Source: Buxus sempervirens (Eukaryota; Streptophyta; Magnoliopsida; Buxales; Buxaceae). From it: a DNA stretch of 64,000 nucleotides. Each line of letters starts with the position of its first letter. Position 1 is the first letter of the stretch. A model generated the notes under the pieces. The model did no database searches, was not told where the DNA came from, and saw nothing but the letters and a program-made list of their open reading frames with translations. Below are positions 34,786 to 47,654 of this stretch, piece by piece. The translations under genes were made by a program, and so were the position numbers. Location of the stretch: assembly GCA_947561395.2 (NCBI GenBank), contig OX387184.1:37810766-37874765 (forward strand), read 5' to 3'.

Positions 34786-37554
34786 CATGTAAGGTGGACG
34801 ATTTCAGGCCCATCTCTTGTGTCAACACATTGTAGAAATGCATCTCCAAAATACTGTCTAACAGGATGAAGGGAGTTATTTCTGATCTAGTGGGCGACTA
34901 CCAGTCAGCGTTTATTCCAGGTAGGACTATTGTAGACTATGTCCTACTTTCTCGTGAGCTCCTTCATAACTATCACTTGAAGAAGCCCTAGAAGAAATGT
35001 GCCCTTAAGGTGGACTTGAGAAAAGCCTTTGACACTGTTGCTTGGAGCACTATCAAGGCAGTTATGCAAGGAATGAATTTTCCATTGAAATTCATTAGTT
35101 GGATTATGGAATGTGTGACAACTCCCTCATTCTCTCTCATGTTCAATGGTAGTATGGGCGGCTTCTTTCAAAATAGGAAAGGGATCAAGCAGGGAGATCC
35201 TATCTCACCATACTTATTTGTCCTCGTTATGGAACTCTTGTACATGATAGTGGAAAGAAGCACATCCCATAACTTTAAGTATCATCCCAGATGCCAAGGA
35301 ACTAATACTAAGCTACTTTGCTTTGCAGATGATTTGTTCTTGTTTTCTCATGGTGATACATCATTTGTTACCCGTCTAATGGTGGCTCTAGATGAGTTTG
35401 AGCTCCTCTCGGGTCTTCGTGTTAATAAGCTGAAAAGTTGTTTGGTTATTTCAGGAGTTGATGAAGACACAGTGAATAGTCTTACTGCGGCAACTAGATT
35501 CCAATTGGCCTCACTTCTAGTGAAATACCTGGGGTTACCCTTGATATCGTCCAAGCTATCAAAAAGGGACTGTGAACCTCTCATTAACCATGTCAAGGCA
35601 AAAGCTCAATCTTGTAAAGGAAGGTGCCTCTCCTATGCTAGCAGGTTACTCCTTGTGAAGTCTGTCCTTTTTTTTCATCAATGTCCACTGGCTCACATCC
35701 TTCATCCTCCCTAAAGGAGTTCTTAAGGAGCTGGAAACTATTTTCATAAGATTTCGTTGGTCCGATCCCCAGTTATGCTCAAAGAAAATCATCCCAATTA
35801 GTTGGGATATTGCATGCTCTCCGAAACAAAAGGGTGGCCTTGGTTTGTTCAACTTACAAATCTGGAACAAAAGTGCAATTCTAAGGTATGTGTGGCTTAT
35901 TGCTAGTCAAGCTCCTAACCTATGGGTTAAATGGACACGACATCACTTAATCAGGCACCACATTTTCTGGGCTATGTAAATTCCCCCTGGAGGCTCTTGG
36001 GCATGGAAAAAAAATCTTGAAATCAAGGCCTACAGCTTCTCCTCTTATCAAAAAGAGGGTGTAAAATGGAAGAACAACTCTCTTATGGTATGATAATTGG
36101 AATCAGAAGGGCCTTTAGTTTCTAAATATGGCACCAGAATCATTTATGATGCAAGGCTTCTCAAAAACGACTTAGTGGACAAGATTGTTCAAAATGGCCA
36201 ATGGAGTGTACTGGTTGCTATGACGATTGACTTAATGTAAATTTGGGGTGGCTTATCTTATCTTCCTCCTCTTGATAATGATCGGGATGATGTAACACTA
36301 TGGATTCCAACAAACTCAGGTCGTTTGACATTAAAAGTGCTTACGAAGCCATGGATGCTTCTCGGCCTACAGCACCTTGGGCTCATTTGGTTTGGTCTAC
36401 TCCTTCTATTCCCAAGCATTCATTTGTGCTATGGTTAGCTATCCACCAGAAACTTTTAACTAAGGATAGACTAGGGAAATGGGGGATCATTCACCGACAA
36501 TCATGTGTTAATAAAAGACACCCCTAGGCATTGTGTCAATAAGAGTTGGCCCTTAGGATGGCATGGTGGAGTGGGCCACTCGTATGCTTGGAGCTAGGGA
36601 CCTCATCTCTATCGTAAGAAAGTGCTCCTTCGCTGCAACGGTATACTACGTATGGAGAGAAAGAAATATGGAACTTTCCAAAACAAGGCGTCTACCGTCG
36701 AGGAAATAGTGGAGCGGGTTGATAGGGATATCAAAGGCAAGTGTTGTAATCAGGATCAGGTACTAAAAGACACTCCTAGGCATCGTGAGATATGTGAGAA
36801 TTGGGGTATCAACCCAATTTGGATGATGTGAGTTGTCAGACCCACTATTCATGGAGTCTATTGCTTTTGTAAGCCTCTGTTCGTTATAAAAGGCGAGTGT
36901 AGTTACTTTTTTGGTGTGGTCATATTGTAAATTTTTGTTGATAATACAAATTTGGACTTACTTTCCAAAAAAACAATCATGTGTTCTTTGTAGATGTGAA
37001 ACTGAGACTGTTAACCACTTATTTTTCTCATGCACATACTAGAAAACCATATGGCAGCAAGTACTTTCATGGAATGGCTACTCATACCATTCTAGATCAT
37101 GGCCTCAAACTATTGAGTGGGCTTAACAACAATTTGCGGGGGCAGATCCAACATCACCAATAGCAAGAGTTTCATTGGGAGCAGCCATATACCACATCTG
37201 TATTGAACGAAATAGGCGTGTCTTCAAGGTGGGATGTACAAACCAGATTGGTAGATAGACAGCTCATGATTAAAGATTCTCCAAGGAGCAGACATGTTAT
37301 TGATTGCTGGGGGTTAGACTGGCGGTTCGGTTGCTGAGCCTATTGCTTCTAGTCATTGCATGGGTTAGTTTTGGTGTCTTTACCATGTTGTGATTCACAT
37401 CCTGTATCAGGTGTGTCATTACATCTTATGTCAGTACATGTGTAGTTCTTTTCTTTGTATTGGTGATACCTATGTATTAGGTTCATGCTTCCTTGTACAT
37501 AACTTTCACATTCATTAATACACTTTTTTGGCTTAACTTCCAAAAAAAACAAAA
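34786..37554 (+). mobile_element. LINE-j: 5'-truncated LINE inside LINE-i ORF1
   Basis: It is flanked by a perfect 16-bp duplication AACTACCCAGAGAATC (34770-34785 and 37555-37570), with an A-rich tail at 37542-37554. It starts inside RT at CKVDDFRPISCVNT, then GDYQSAFIPGRTIV, KVDLRKAFDTVAWS, GIKQGDPISPYLF and CFADDLFLFSHGD (catalytic motifs intact). KYLGLPLISSK, KRDCEPLI and SYASRLLLVKSV follow. zf-RVT is split by LINE-k; after it come CRCETETVNHLFFSC and IYHICIERNRRVF. Stops lie near 34835 and 34990, with frame changes after 35700. Confidence 0.9.
36510..36972 (+). mobile_element. LINE-k: 463-bp 5'-truncated LINE in LINE-j
   Basis: It is flanked by a 13-bp duplication ACAATCATGTGTT (36497-36509 and 36973-36985), with a short A tract at 36967-36973. 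It encodes only the C-terminal tail of ORF2: MVEWATRMLGARDLIS, SFAATVYYVWRERN, FQNKASTVEEIVERV and ENWGINPIWMM. It closely resembles the LINE-i tail (WATQALGCRDLIAT, FQNKASTMEEIL), so the two belong to one subfamily. It lies in the zf-RVT knuckle of LINE-j, between QSCV and LCR. Confidence 0.9.
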
Positions 37555-38488
37555 AACTACCCAGAGAATCTTTTTCTGAATGTTCAAGAAGACCGTGAGA
37601 ATGTGGAAGACGTAATTCAAGTCGACATTGATTACGAATGGAAGCCATTGAAATGTGGTTTTTGCAAATTTTTTGGACACTTGGATAATAAATGTCCTAA
37701 AGCACCTACTAAGGTTTGGATTCCTGCGGGGAGGACAATCCACCTTCAAGTTGATGGGGGAGAAGAGGGACAAACCCAAGGTGCAGTGTATAATTTTTTG
37801 GCAGGTGGAAACAAGGATGTTGAATTAGAAGTTGGGTGTGTCCCTGATTTGTGCAAAGGTAAACAGATTCTTCCAACTCACGAAGGGGGAGACCAAAGCA
37901 CATTTTGTCATCTTATTGAACCCTCCTCTTCAAGGGGTATAACTGTTGAGGATCAGGAATCTATAGATTGGCAAGTGCGAGACATAGGCAATCCAAGGAC
38001 CCAGGTTCTATCAATTCTTCCAAGGTGTTGGCCCCCAATAGTTCCTCCCAGGGGACCTCTTCGGTTGAGGCATTACAAGAAGTAACAAATAGACTAAATG
38101 TTGTGGGGCAAATGGCAACTACCCAAGGCCCACCTGAGAGATATGATGCACTTTCTGACGAAGTACCAGTCGAGGTGGGACTGTCTCAAAAGAATGATGA
38201 TCAGAATTAGTTTAAACAGCACACAGAGGGTTTAAAAAGTGCTCCAATTAGTAAGGATCTGTTGAATACTTCACCGAATAGGTTCTCAATTCTTAATGAT
38301 ACAGAGGAGAGGGTGCTATCTTCCAGTTCATTAGGTAGTGAGAAGAATCATATCAAGTTGAAGAAGAAAAAGAAGAAATCTATATTAGTGGATGAGGTTG
38401 AAATGAGGAATGCCAAGTTGAAAGGATGTCTCTCAAGTTAGCCGAGCTACCATCAGTACAGAAAATTCTTCTCATATTACCCTTCCTC

Positions 38489-41400
38489 ATGATTAATTGG
38501 GCCATATGTAATATTAGAGGGTTAAATGACCCTACAAAACAAGGTGAAATCAAAAGTTTAATCCAGAGGAACAAGCTCAACCTAATGTGCATAGTCGAAA
38601 CAAAGGTTAGACAAGTGAATAAATAGAACATCCTTCAAGCTATCTATCCTTTTTGGGATTCGGTGGATAACTAATCTTCAGCTACAAAAAGTCGCATTTG
38701 GGTTTGTTGGAACCCTTCTGAATTACTAGTGCCTACCTTCACTTCCAACCAAATGATTCAATGCCAAGTGGGGATTATTCATTTCCAAAAGCAATGTCTA
38801 GCATCATTCGTATATGCATCAAATGATTACAATATGAGAAGAGCCTTGTGGCATGATATTAAAGGTATGATACCTACTGGTCCTTGGAAACTTGCTGGGG
38901 ATTTTAACTGTGTTCGATTAGCATCAGAGAAAACTAGAGGTAGAACTATACATAGAGGTGCTACAAAAGAGTTTAACTCTCTTATTGATGATTCCATGGT
39001 ATTGGAGCTGAAACACAAGGGTTTTTCCCATACTTGGAGCAACAAAAGTCAAGGCAACAATACCATTCTGTGTAAGCTCAATAGGGTGCTTATTAACCAC
39101 GCGTGGCTGCAAGAGTTTCCCACATCTGAAGTTGATTTCTTACCCCCTATCATCTCCGATCATAGCCTAGCACTGTTAACAATACTAAGACAGCTTATGT
39201 CTGGACCGAAAGCTTTCAAAATTTTCAACTATTGGACTAAGCATGTAGAGTATCTGTCAATGGTGGAGAGAGCCTGGAGCATTCATTGTAAAGGCTATCC
39301 AATGTTTAGATTGGTTCAGAAGTTAAAGAACATTAAGGGAGAACTGAAGACCTAGACTAGGAATTCTTTCAAAGGTTTGGAGGCAAGAGTACATGACATC
39401 CGGGTTGATCTTGGGAGATGTCAAAGGGAGCTGTTCCAGTAGCCAAATAGTATGGAGCTAAGACTACAAGAACAAAACTCTATCTCATCAACTCTCTACA
39501 GCAGTGATTAACCTCGAGTCCCAAACGAGACAGAAATCTCGAGTTCAGTGGCTTCAGGAGGGTGACGCCAACACTCATTTCTTTCATAAGTCATTGGTGT
39601 GTAGGCAAGCAAACAACAGAATTATGAGTGTCTATGATGATATGGGGAACAAGATTACAGATTCGGTAGAACTCAAACAGTTATTTGAAGGCTACTACAA
39701 ATCCTTACTTGGACGGCAGGATCATGCAAACAATTCTTGGAGTTGCGAGGTCGAAGACTTTATATCCAACGAAGCTGAGTATTGAAAGTGCTTCAGAGCT
39801 GGTAAAAGAAGTAACACCGGAAGAATTTAAAAGTGTGCTCTTTAGCCTAAAGGACGACAAGGCCCAGGACCTGATGGATTCTCAAGCTTATTTTACAAAC
39901 AAGCGTGGCATATCGTGGGTGATGACTTCATGCAAGCGGTTTTAAGTTTCTTTGATGAAGGGAAATTGCTTAAACAAGTTAATAGCATTGTAATCCCTCT
40001 CATTCCCAAAAGCAACAATGCTACAGTGGTGGCAGACTATAGGCCTATATCATGCGTGAACATTGTGTACAAATGCATCGCCAAGCTCATTGCCAATAGA
40101 TTGAAGGCACACATTGCAACTCTAGTGGGTCCATATCAGTGTGCTTTTATTCCAGGAAGGACGATGGCAGATAACGTTCTACTCTCACAAAAAATCCTTA
40201 ATAACTACCACTCCATGAGAGGTAAGCCCAGGTGCACATTAAAAGCGGATATAAGGAAGGCCTATGACTCTGTCAAGTGGGAGTTAATCCCTATCCTCCT
40301 CAAGGCCATGAATTTTCCAAACAAGTTTATCTTATGGATCAACTACCACTCCATGAGAGGTAAGCCCAGGTGCACGTTAAAAGCGGATATAAGGAAGGCC
40401 CATGACTCCGTCAGGTGGGAGTTGATCCCTATCCTCCTCAAGGCCATGAATTTTCCAGACAAGTTTATCTCATGGATCAATGAGTGTATTACGACTCCCA
40501 CTTTCTCTCTAAATCTGAATGGTACCATGGTGGGGCATTTCAAAGCTTCAAGAGGAATACGTCAAGGTGATCCCCTCTTGTCATGTATTTTTGTCCTAAT
40601 AATGAAATTATTCTCAGGTATCCTTAACAGATATGCTACAAGTGGCTTCACACATCATCCATAGTGCAAGAGTCTTAACATCAAAATGCTGTGTTTTGTG
40701 GATGATCCCATGATATTTTCAATTGCGGAGATGGCTTCCATAAGTGCTATTTTCAAATCATTACAGCAGTTTGATACTTTATCCAGGCTTGAAATCAATT
40801 GTGCAAAGAGCTCTGTTTTCCTTTGTGGGGCGACTCAAGAGTTGCAAGACCAAATCAGCAACGTTTACAATGTGTAGGTGGGTTCCTTGCCGGTCAAATA
40901 CTTGCGATTACCACTTATTTCTTCATTCCTATCACACTCAGATTGTGAGCCACTTCTCATCAAAATAAAAGCTAGAATTCAGTCTTGGAAGATGAAGGCC
41001 CTCTCCTACGTAGGTACAGTGCAATTAGTTAAATCTGTCTTATTTTCCATTGCCGTCATTTGGCTCTCTTCATTCATATTGCCTAAGAGAGTCTTAGCCG
41101 AAGTAGAACAGATGTGTAGAAATTTCCTATGGGTTGGTCATGATCAAAGGAGGAAGATAGTACCTTTAAGTTGGAGTATTGTGTGTAAACCAACTGACGA
41201 AGGAGGATTGGGAATTATCGATATGTAGTTATGGAACAAGGCAGCAACTCCTCAGCTCCTTTGGAGAATAATTACTGATGAAGATTCTCTATGGGTCAGA
41301 TGGATGAAGGAAACAAGGATAGAAGGCAAAAGTATTCGGCAAGCAAGACCCCCAGCTCACCTTCATGGTCATGGCATAAAATCCTCAAACATAGGGATAT

Positions 41401-42258
41401 TATCTTCCATCGTATGAAGCACAAAATAGGTAATGGAGAGATAACATGGCTTTGGTTTGACAACTGGCATCTAAGTGGCTCATTGCATGCAAAGTATGGA
41501 GATAGAATCATCTACGACTCCGGTCTTCCACAAAATGCAAGGGTGTCATCAATCATATGTGAGGATTCATGGAACGTGCCCCTAGCAAGGTCTCATGCAC
41601 TCGAGAAAGTATGGAACAAGCTTGGTACTATGCAACCTCCAGATTCAAGTAAGGAGGATAAACTCCTTTGGTTATCATCCAACTCATTAAAAGCATGTAC
41701 TCAAATTTACGTGGGGCGTCTCCACTAGTCCTGTGGAAGAAGTTGGTTTGGTTTAAAGGTAATATACCCAAGCATGCATTTATCCTATGGCTAGCAATCT
41801 ACAAGCGACTACCAACAAAGGATTGGCTGGTGAACCATGCTATAATTCAGGTGGGCACTTGTGTGCTATGCCAGCAGCATCTAGAGGATATCAACCATCT
41901 ATTCTTTGAATGTCATTACTCCAAGCAAGTGTGGAGGGATATTATGAGGAAAAATTGTTTTAACAAAAGCTGCGGACCTTGGGATGGGCTGGTGGAGTGG
42001 GCAACTCAAGCTCTTGGTTGTAGGGACCTCATTGCAACCATAAGGAAGTGTTCCTTTACCACAATGGTGTTCTATATATGGAGGGAGAGAAACAACAGAA
42101 TTTTTCAAAACAAGGCATCCACTATGGAGGAAATACTGGAGAAGATCAGGGGAGACATGAAAGGGAAGTGTTGTAGGCAGGATAACCCACTAAAGGACAC
42201 TCCAAAGCATCATGAGATATGTACGAATTGGGGCCTCAACCTGATTTGGACGTTGTGA
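38489..42258 (+). pseudogene. LINE-i ORF2 (EN-RT-zf-RVT), broken
   Basis: ATG at 38489 starts MINWAICNIRGLNDP. The endonuclease keeps VETKV, GDFNCVRLA and SDHSLALL. RT keeps DYRPISCVNIVYKC and motif A (KADIRKAYDSV), the latter doubled by a 46-residue in-frame tandem duplication at 40203-40478. GIRQGDPL is followed by CFVDDPMIFS: FADD has become FVDD. Later blocks are KYLRLPLIS, WLWFDNWHLSG and IIYDSGLPQNARV. A zf-RVT knuckle, CVLCQQHLEDINHLFFEC, is near 41860-41913, and the frame ends at NWGLNLIWTL. Stops fall near 38624, 38675, 39353, 39440, 39784, 40664, 40876 and 41228. It is an inactive copy. Confidence 0.87.
40203..40478 (+). repeat. 138-bp in-frame tandem duplication of RT motif A
   Basis: Two 138-bp units (40203-40340 and 40341-40478) each encode NYHSMRGKPRCTLKADIRKA and the following 26 residues. 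They differ by only a few bases (for example AYDSVK against AHDSVR). The unit length is divisible by three, so the frame is kept but the RT palm gains a second motif A. The divergence shows the duplication is not a recent assembly slip. Confidence 0.92.
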
Positions 42259-42456
42259 ACTTCTTTCCTCTTACTCCTCTTTCTATCATGGGTTCTAATT
42301 GGGATATGAATTGAGAGTTTACCTTAACAAGGGGGCTCCATGCCTTTGTAAACCCCGTAGTATAAGGGGCATGTATGATTTTTTTTTTTGAGTCTCATTT
42401 GTAAATATTTGTTTTTTCAGAAATACATCTTTGGACTTACCTTTCAAAAAAAAAAA

Positions 42457-42721
42457 ATGATCATGGTTTTGAAAAAGCTCAAGCTAGTAAAATTGAAGTT
42501 GAAGGAATGGAACCGAGCGAAGGAATTTGTGAAACTAACTTATTCTTCCCATGCCGTTAAAGCTGATCTGAAGGACTGTTAGGAGAAGCTTCAAATTAAC
42601 CCTCTTGATAATGTATTAGCTGCAAAAGAATGACATCTTAGGAGTGTTCTAATGACTTCCTTAAGAGATGAAGAAGCTCAAGTAAGACAAAATTCTAGAA
42701 TTCAATGGATGAAAGAGGGGG
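42457..42721 (+). pseudogene. LINE-h ORF2 part 2 (EN-RT linker)
   Basis: This resumes after the second LINE-i duplication copy. It reads VLKKLKLVKLKLKEWNRAKEF, an ORF2 linker, followed by TAG near 42580, TGA near 42631 and SRIQWMKEG, and is cut at the GGGGG duplication (42717-42721) by LTR-B3. Joined to 31349-31775 upstream and 45616 downstream, it follows the normal ORF2 order. Confidence 0.85.
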
Positions 42722-45615
42722 TGTAACGCCCCGGATCCGAGTTACGTATAAAAACCATAATTCATCTCCAGAGGTTTATATGTAACACAGGATCACAATA
42801 TCAGAGTGAAGGAAAAACATGAATACGACAATAACTATATAACAGAGTGCGCTAAAATAATCCCAAATGGAAATAAACTCACATGACCAAGTAACTACCC
42901 GCAAGTATCGTCCTCTCCAGGAGCAGCTGAAAACAAAACAAAAAAAAGAATACGGAATGAGATACGAATCCCAGTGAGCAGCACATGCATGTACAAATAC
43001 ATTTAGTTCAGTTCTAAAACATGCCATGGTTATAAACCATATACAATGATGATAACACGCATATTCCGAATAATCCGACTAAACTTCAATAATCCAATTT
43101 ATATCAGTGCGGAAAACCATCAGGTAAATCAAGCAATAACAATCTATTTCCAATCCCGAAGATATCGATAAAATAATGATTAATTGACAACAACATAGCG
43201 AATAACCATAATTTCGTATCTCAAGATATAATTCCAGATATACCAATGTCATATAACACAAGTCTTCTCATAACCATGCCCACGCCTCCAAATGTATATC
43301 CGGCCTACTCAGGGTTTCGGATATTGAAATGACTGCGTCATCCAATGCCAGCCTACTCAGGGTTTCGGCATTGACAACACTAAACCACTCAGGGTCACGA
43401 TGCTGCTCTACATCGGCGGGAGATACAAATACCCAATAACCAGTAAACAATATTCCATGAACCATAAATACCAACAAACCAGCGAATAAAATATATCACG
43501 TCAAACAAAATCAAATACCAACATTGTTCAATGTCATGTAGTTGTTTACATTGGTTAATTGACATGCCAAGGCGACATCCACCCCTCCATTTACACAGTT
43601 CCGGCCTACTCAGGGTTTCGTCATCCAATGCAGGCCTACTCCCCGGGTTTCTGCATTGACAACCAGGCCTACTCAGGGTTTCTGGTTGCTCTACACCAGC
43701 AGTGGCAACACTCAAGGCCATGCAATTACACCAACGAAGCAATAACATCACATTACTAAGCTTAGACTCTGGATCCAGGACAAGCTAAACCAGCAGTAAA
43801 TATAAAACAAGCAAATCAACCCAATGTGTTTTCCATCATGTAAAACTGACATATAGATCAACATGTTCAAGTGAATCATTCCTGAAGTGTACCGTGCATT
43901 TGAAGATGAACTAGCATAATAGTGTAGATGCATTTCAGCAAAATAAATATGGTTTCAAAACTAACTTTTCAGAAGTAAACACATTATACAGAAACAATTA
44001 CAACATCCAAACTTCGATTAAACATAAATCAGCAAACAGCTCCTAGATTCTCAATTTCGCTTTCATAAACCAAATCAATCAAAACGAATGTCATAAAATC
44101 CTTAAAACACATTTTGGATGAGTGGAATAGTCCTAGGATCCCCTATAAGGTCACCATACCAAAAAGCAATCAATTCCGAGACAAAAAGTTTTGGACCTCA
44201 AAATATTCTAAGTCTGGTTAAAAATGTTGACTTTTGGGTATATAATTTTTCTAGACAAATCTACAAGGAGTTTCAGGCTCAAATTTTGGTTGTAGTCTAT
44301 TGAAGGGTAAACACACCTCCTAGAATTTTATGGGCTTCTGAATCACTCATCTGGGTATCAAACCCAATCCGGGCTTTTTGATAAAAACCGGGAAAACTGG
44401 AAATTTAGGCATGAACTGGAAAGTTGACTTTTTATTGGCTGGGAATTAGACATTGGAAGTATTTTTATTGGTTCCAAATGGGGGGTAAAACCTTATTTAC
44501 TTGTAAAGACTTAAGTAAATGGAGCAATAAATACATATGCCATTTACTTAAATGTCTTTCATGTAATTAAGGGGTTCTTTTTCAACAAATTTTGTAGGTG
44601 CGCTGACCTCGGGACGGTTGGCGCGAGGTAGGTGCGAACTCAGCGCATACGAAATTAGCACTACGCACGGACTCAAGCTACTAGGCGCGAGACAAGCGCG
44701 AACTCGGCGAGAACAAGGAAACTTAGCTTGCGCCCACTCTTTCACTAGGCGCTAGGTAGGCGCCAAGTCGGCAGATCCTACCTTCGACACACGACTCTCT
44801 GTTAATCCCAGAACTCCATGACTGGCCGAAATTTTGACCTCTGTAACTACTCGTCTATGCTTCTACCATTACCAAAACACCTTTAAACAAGATTCGGATT
44901 TAATCTAAGCAACTTTATAATCACGATTCTAAACCCATCAAAATAACACACGCTCGAACAAAACTTATTCAGAAACCATGCTTTCGACAAATCTTTCAGA
45001 TCAAAACCAATCGATAAGTCAAAACGAATGCTACTCACCTGTTGAACGCTTAAAACCCTGCAACTAAAACTCTGAAAACAGAAAGCTTCGATATCGTTCT
45101 TCTGCCTAGATTCTCCTTTGATCGAACTGGTTTTCTGAACAATCGCTGAACGACAGGAACACTACACGTCCGCTCTTCTGATTTCCAACTCCTCCGATCT
45201 AGTTGAACTCCGGTAGCGACAACCTCCTCCAACCGATTTGATCGAAAACCCTAGAACTCCAGCCGCAATTTCCCTCAAGTTCAAAGTGCCCCAAAACCTA
45301 CACTCCGAAATACGCCGGGTATTTATACTCGCCCTACCCAACTCATGGTTCGCCGCATGCTCGCCCACGCAAGGATTCCTACTTATTCAACTCATTTAAG
45401 TGTGCAATCAAGTACTTGCCACTCCACCAATAACCTACACCAGCATCTTCCCCAAATAAATAAAATTTTCCCATTTTAAATAATTCCTCCTATTTAGATT
45501 TTAAATTTAGCTCAAATTAATTTCCTCTTCTCAATTATTAAAATTTTTCATTAATTAAACTAATTAACAACAAAATCTAAAATTTTTTATGTTATTAAAA
45601 ATTCGGGATTTTACA
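42722..45615 (-). mobile_element. LTR-B copy B3, solo LTR (2,894 bp)
   Basis: On plus it runs from TGTAACGCCCCGGATCCGAG to TTCGGGATTTTACA, flanked by GGGGG (42717-42721 and 45616-45620). The first 300 bp closely match LTR-B2. The sense strand is probably minus: TATAAATA on minus at 45320-45327. It has five or six 'gcctactcagggtttc' repeats at 43300-43690 and a GC-rich 'ggcgcgaggtaggtgcg' block at 44596-44775. There is no gag-pol sequence. Confidence 0.9.
44596..44775. repeat. GCGCC-type repeat block in LTR-B3
   Basis: Repeated GGTGCGCTGACCTCGGGAC, TTGGCGCGAGGTAGGTGCG, TAGGCGCGAGACAAGCGCG and TAGGCGCTAGGTAGGCGCC form three or four diverged tandem units. The leading part matches LTR-B2 at 7118-7150, and the theme matches LTR-A6 and LTR-C1. 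GC content is far above that of the rest of the LTR. Confidence 0.7.
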
Positions 45616-46551
45616 GGGGGATTCCAACACTTCTTTCTTCTACAAATCTTTGATGGAAAGAAGATCAAGGAACAACATTCTAAGCATTTATACTGATGAT
45701 GGTGAAAAGATTACAGATCTGAATAGAATCAAACATCATTTTGAAAACCACTTCAAGAAAGTAATGTGTGAGGGTTCGGTGGTGGAAGCCATTCAACAAC
45801 CGTAATTCAAGAGGCAGCTAAGGATGGAACAGTGGGAACTACTGACCAAGGAAGTGACTTCACAAGAGATTAAAGATACTTTATTTGCTCTTAAAGATGA
45901 CAAAGCACTAGGCCCAGATGGATTTACTCCGTTATTATTCAAGAAAGCTTGGTCTATTGTGGGAGATGACTGCATACAGGCAATTAAATGTTTTTTTGCA
46001 TCAGGTAAAATATTGAAACAACTAAATTTCACAGCTATCACATTGGTTCCGAAGGGTACAATCCAGTTGAGGTGGGAGACTATAGACCTATATCCTGTGT
46101 CAACACCTTGTACAAATGCATATCCAAAATTTTGGCAAATAGATTGAAGAATGTGGTTGCAGATCTAGTTGGTGATTACCAATCAGCCTTCATACAAGGT
46201 AGAAGTATGGCTGATGATGTGTTACTAACACATGAGCTATTGCATAATTACCATCTAAGGAGTGTGCAACCAAAATTTTCTCTTAAAGTGGACCTCAAAA
46301 AGGCTTATGATATAGTTTCGTGGGCAACCATATCTGAGACCTTGAAAGGTATGAATTTTCCTCCAACATTCATAGGATGGATAATGGAGTGTGTGACAAC
46401 ACCAGCCCTATCTCTTGTAATCAATGGAAGGCTTGTCAGCTTCTTCAACAGTTGTAGAGGGATTAGACAAGGTGATCCAATATCACCGTACTTGTTTGTA
46501 CTTATTATGGAGCTATTCTATACTGTTCTTGAGGAGACTACAGCTACGGGG
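45616..46551 (+). pseudogene. LINE-h ORF2 part 3 (RT)
   Basis: Resuming after LTR-B3, it reads DSNTSFFYKSLMERRS, then KDDKALGPDGFTPLLFKKAW, GDYRPISCVNTLYKCISK, VGDYQSAFIQGRSM, KVDLKKAYDIVSW and GIRQGDPISPYLFVLIMELF. Motif A is intact. A TAA near 45805 and a frame change near 46055 break the frame. It ends at the CGGGG duplication of LTR-A5. A 32-bp piece (49963-49994) and the FADD motif (53076-53258) follow beyond LTR-A5 and LTR-A6. Confidence 0.87.
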
Positions 46552-47654
46552 TGTGCGCGGTGAAATCACACACGGCGGGGTGCACAGATTCACTTGCGTG
46601 CCTCCGAAAGGGTAAAAATGGGAAAAGGGAGTCACCACCGCCTGATGGGGTGCAGGCGGACACCTGGGTGCCTAAGTCTGTCTATTGGGCTGGTCTGCGG
46701 CTTGAGATTCTAAGTAGGTTTTCAGTTACGGTCCGGGGAAGTTCGTAGACACCCCGGTCTGCCCTGTCAGTTGACAGGTCCCTAGGTTTATCCTGGTTTG
46801 AGTCAACTCGCTGATTTCTCACCCGATTCCTAATCTAGCATGCAACTTGGTTAAGTCTGGCAGGACCACCTGAATGGTGTGGGTCCCTTTATTTGATTTT
46901 ATCTTGCTTATTTAAGGTGAGCTGGGTCTGACTGGGTGGGCCCCATTGGAAGGCCCACTGTGTCCTTGGTGGGCCGAGTTCGGTCCACATATCTCTTAAT
47001 GGGCCTCAGTCTAACCTGGGAGGCTCTTTGGGCTTTGGTGAGTTCAATTGATTTTACTTTAGGGTTCAAGTTGAAATTTAAGTGGTTTTCATGCAAACGT
47101 GGGCCGGGTTGGTTTGTGGGCCCATTGGGCAGGCCACACATGGTTGCCAAGTGATTTATTGGATTTATTTTATTTGAATTTCCAAAAGTGGGCTAGACCT
47201 TGGGCTTGGGGCCACTTGGTCTAGGCTTGGACCGGGTGGTCCATGGTTCAATGGGTTAGGGTATTGGGCCCTTCCCAGTTTGGTTGATGGGCTTAGTGGG
47301 CCCGATAGGCCCATGCCCGCAGTCACGGCCAAACCATTCTTACACTAAGCCAGCATGCTTCATTTTCGTTGGGCTTTGGCGGGCCTCATAGGGTTTGGCC
47401 CACTTAACTTATCTTAATTATCTTGCTTATGTTCAGAAGTGATCTTGGGCTGGGTGGGCCCCGTTGGAAGGCCTACCAAAGGATCCAATGGGGCTTGGAA
47501 GCCCATGTGCCATTTTGGGTTTCTGGTTGACCTGGAAACCCTGCTAGTTCGTCCGGTTTGGCTACAACCAGAAACCTTGCTGGTTCGTCCGGTTCGGCTC
47601 AAGCAATACCACAAATCAGCAAACACCAAAAATCAGATTTTTTATGAAATATTA

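Larger units (their letters stand above)
32206..38440 (+). pseudogene. LINE-i ORF1 (DUF4283 / CCHC), split twice
   Basis: ORF1 begins at ATG 32206 (MEVNLSSNNDFLPLC), with a TAG at 32314-32316, then KPWATLFGQRAVSRSKLSYY and DGRIVVTP. Solo LTR-D1 interrupts there. It resumes at 34315 (DVVAEGINYWNGSLVGHFL, FFIFRF, PIWIKMHNVPIEYW) with frame changes near 34545 and 34680. LINE-j interrupts at 34786. It resumes at 37571 with FLNVQEDRE, an intact CCHC knuckle (CGFCKFFGHLDNKC) near 37655-37696, and a tail with KLKKKKKKSILVDE near 38356-38397. It would have been an RNA-binding protein; now it is dead. Confidence 0.85.
31776..42456 (+). mobile_element. LINE-i: full-length LINE carrying LTR-D1 and LINE-j
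   Basis: A plus-strand L1 LINE with a 5' leader (31776-32205), ORF1 (32206 to about 38440), ORF2 (38489-42258), a 3' UTR and an A tract at 42446-42457. It is flanked by a 12-bp duplication (ATGTTCATGGTT at 31764; ATGATCATGGTT at 42457, one mismatch). It contains LTR-D1 (32493-34314) and LINE-j (34786-37554, with LINE-k inside it). Both ORFs have stops, and RT carries a tandem duplication. Confidence 0.88.
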
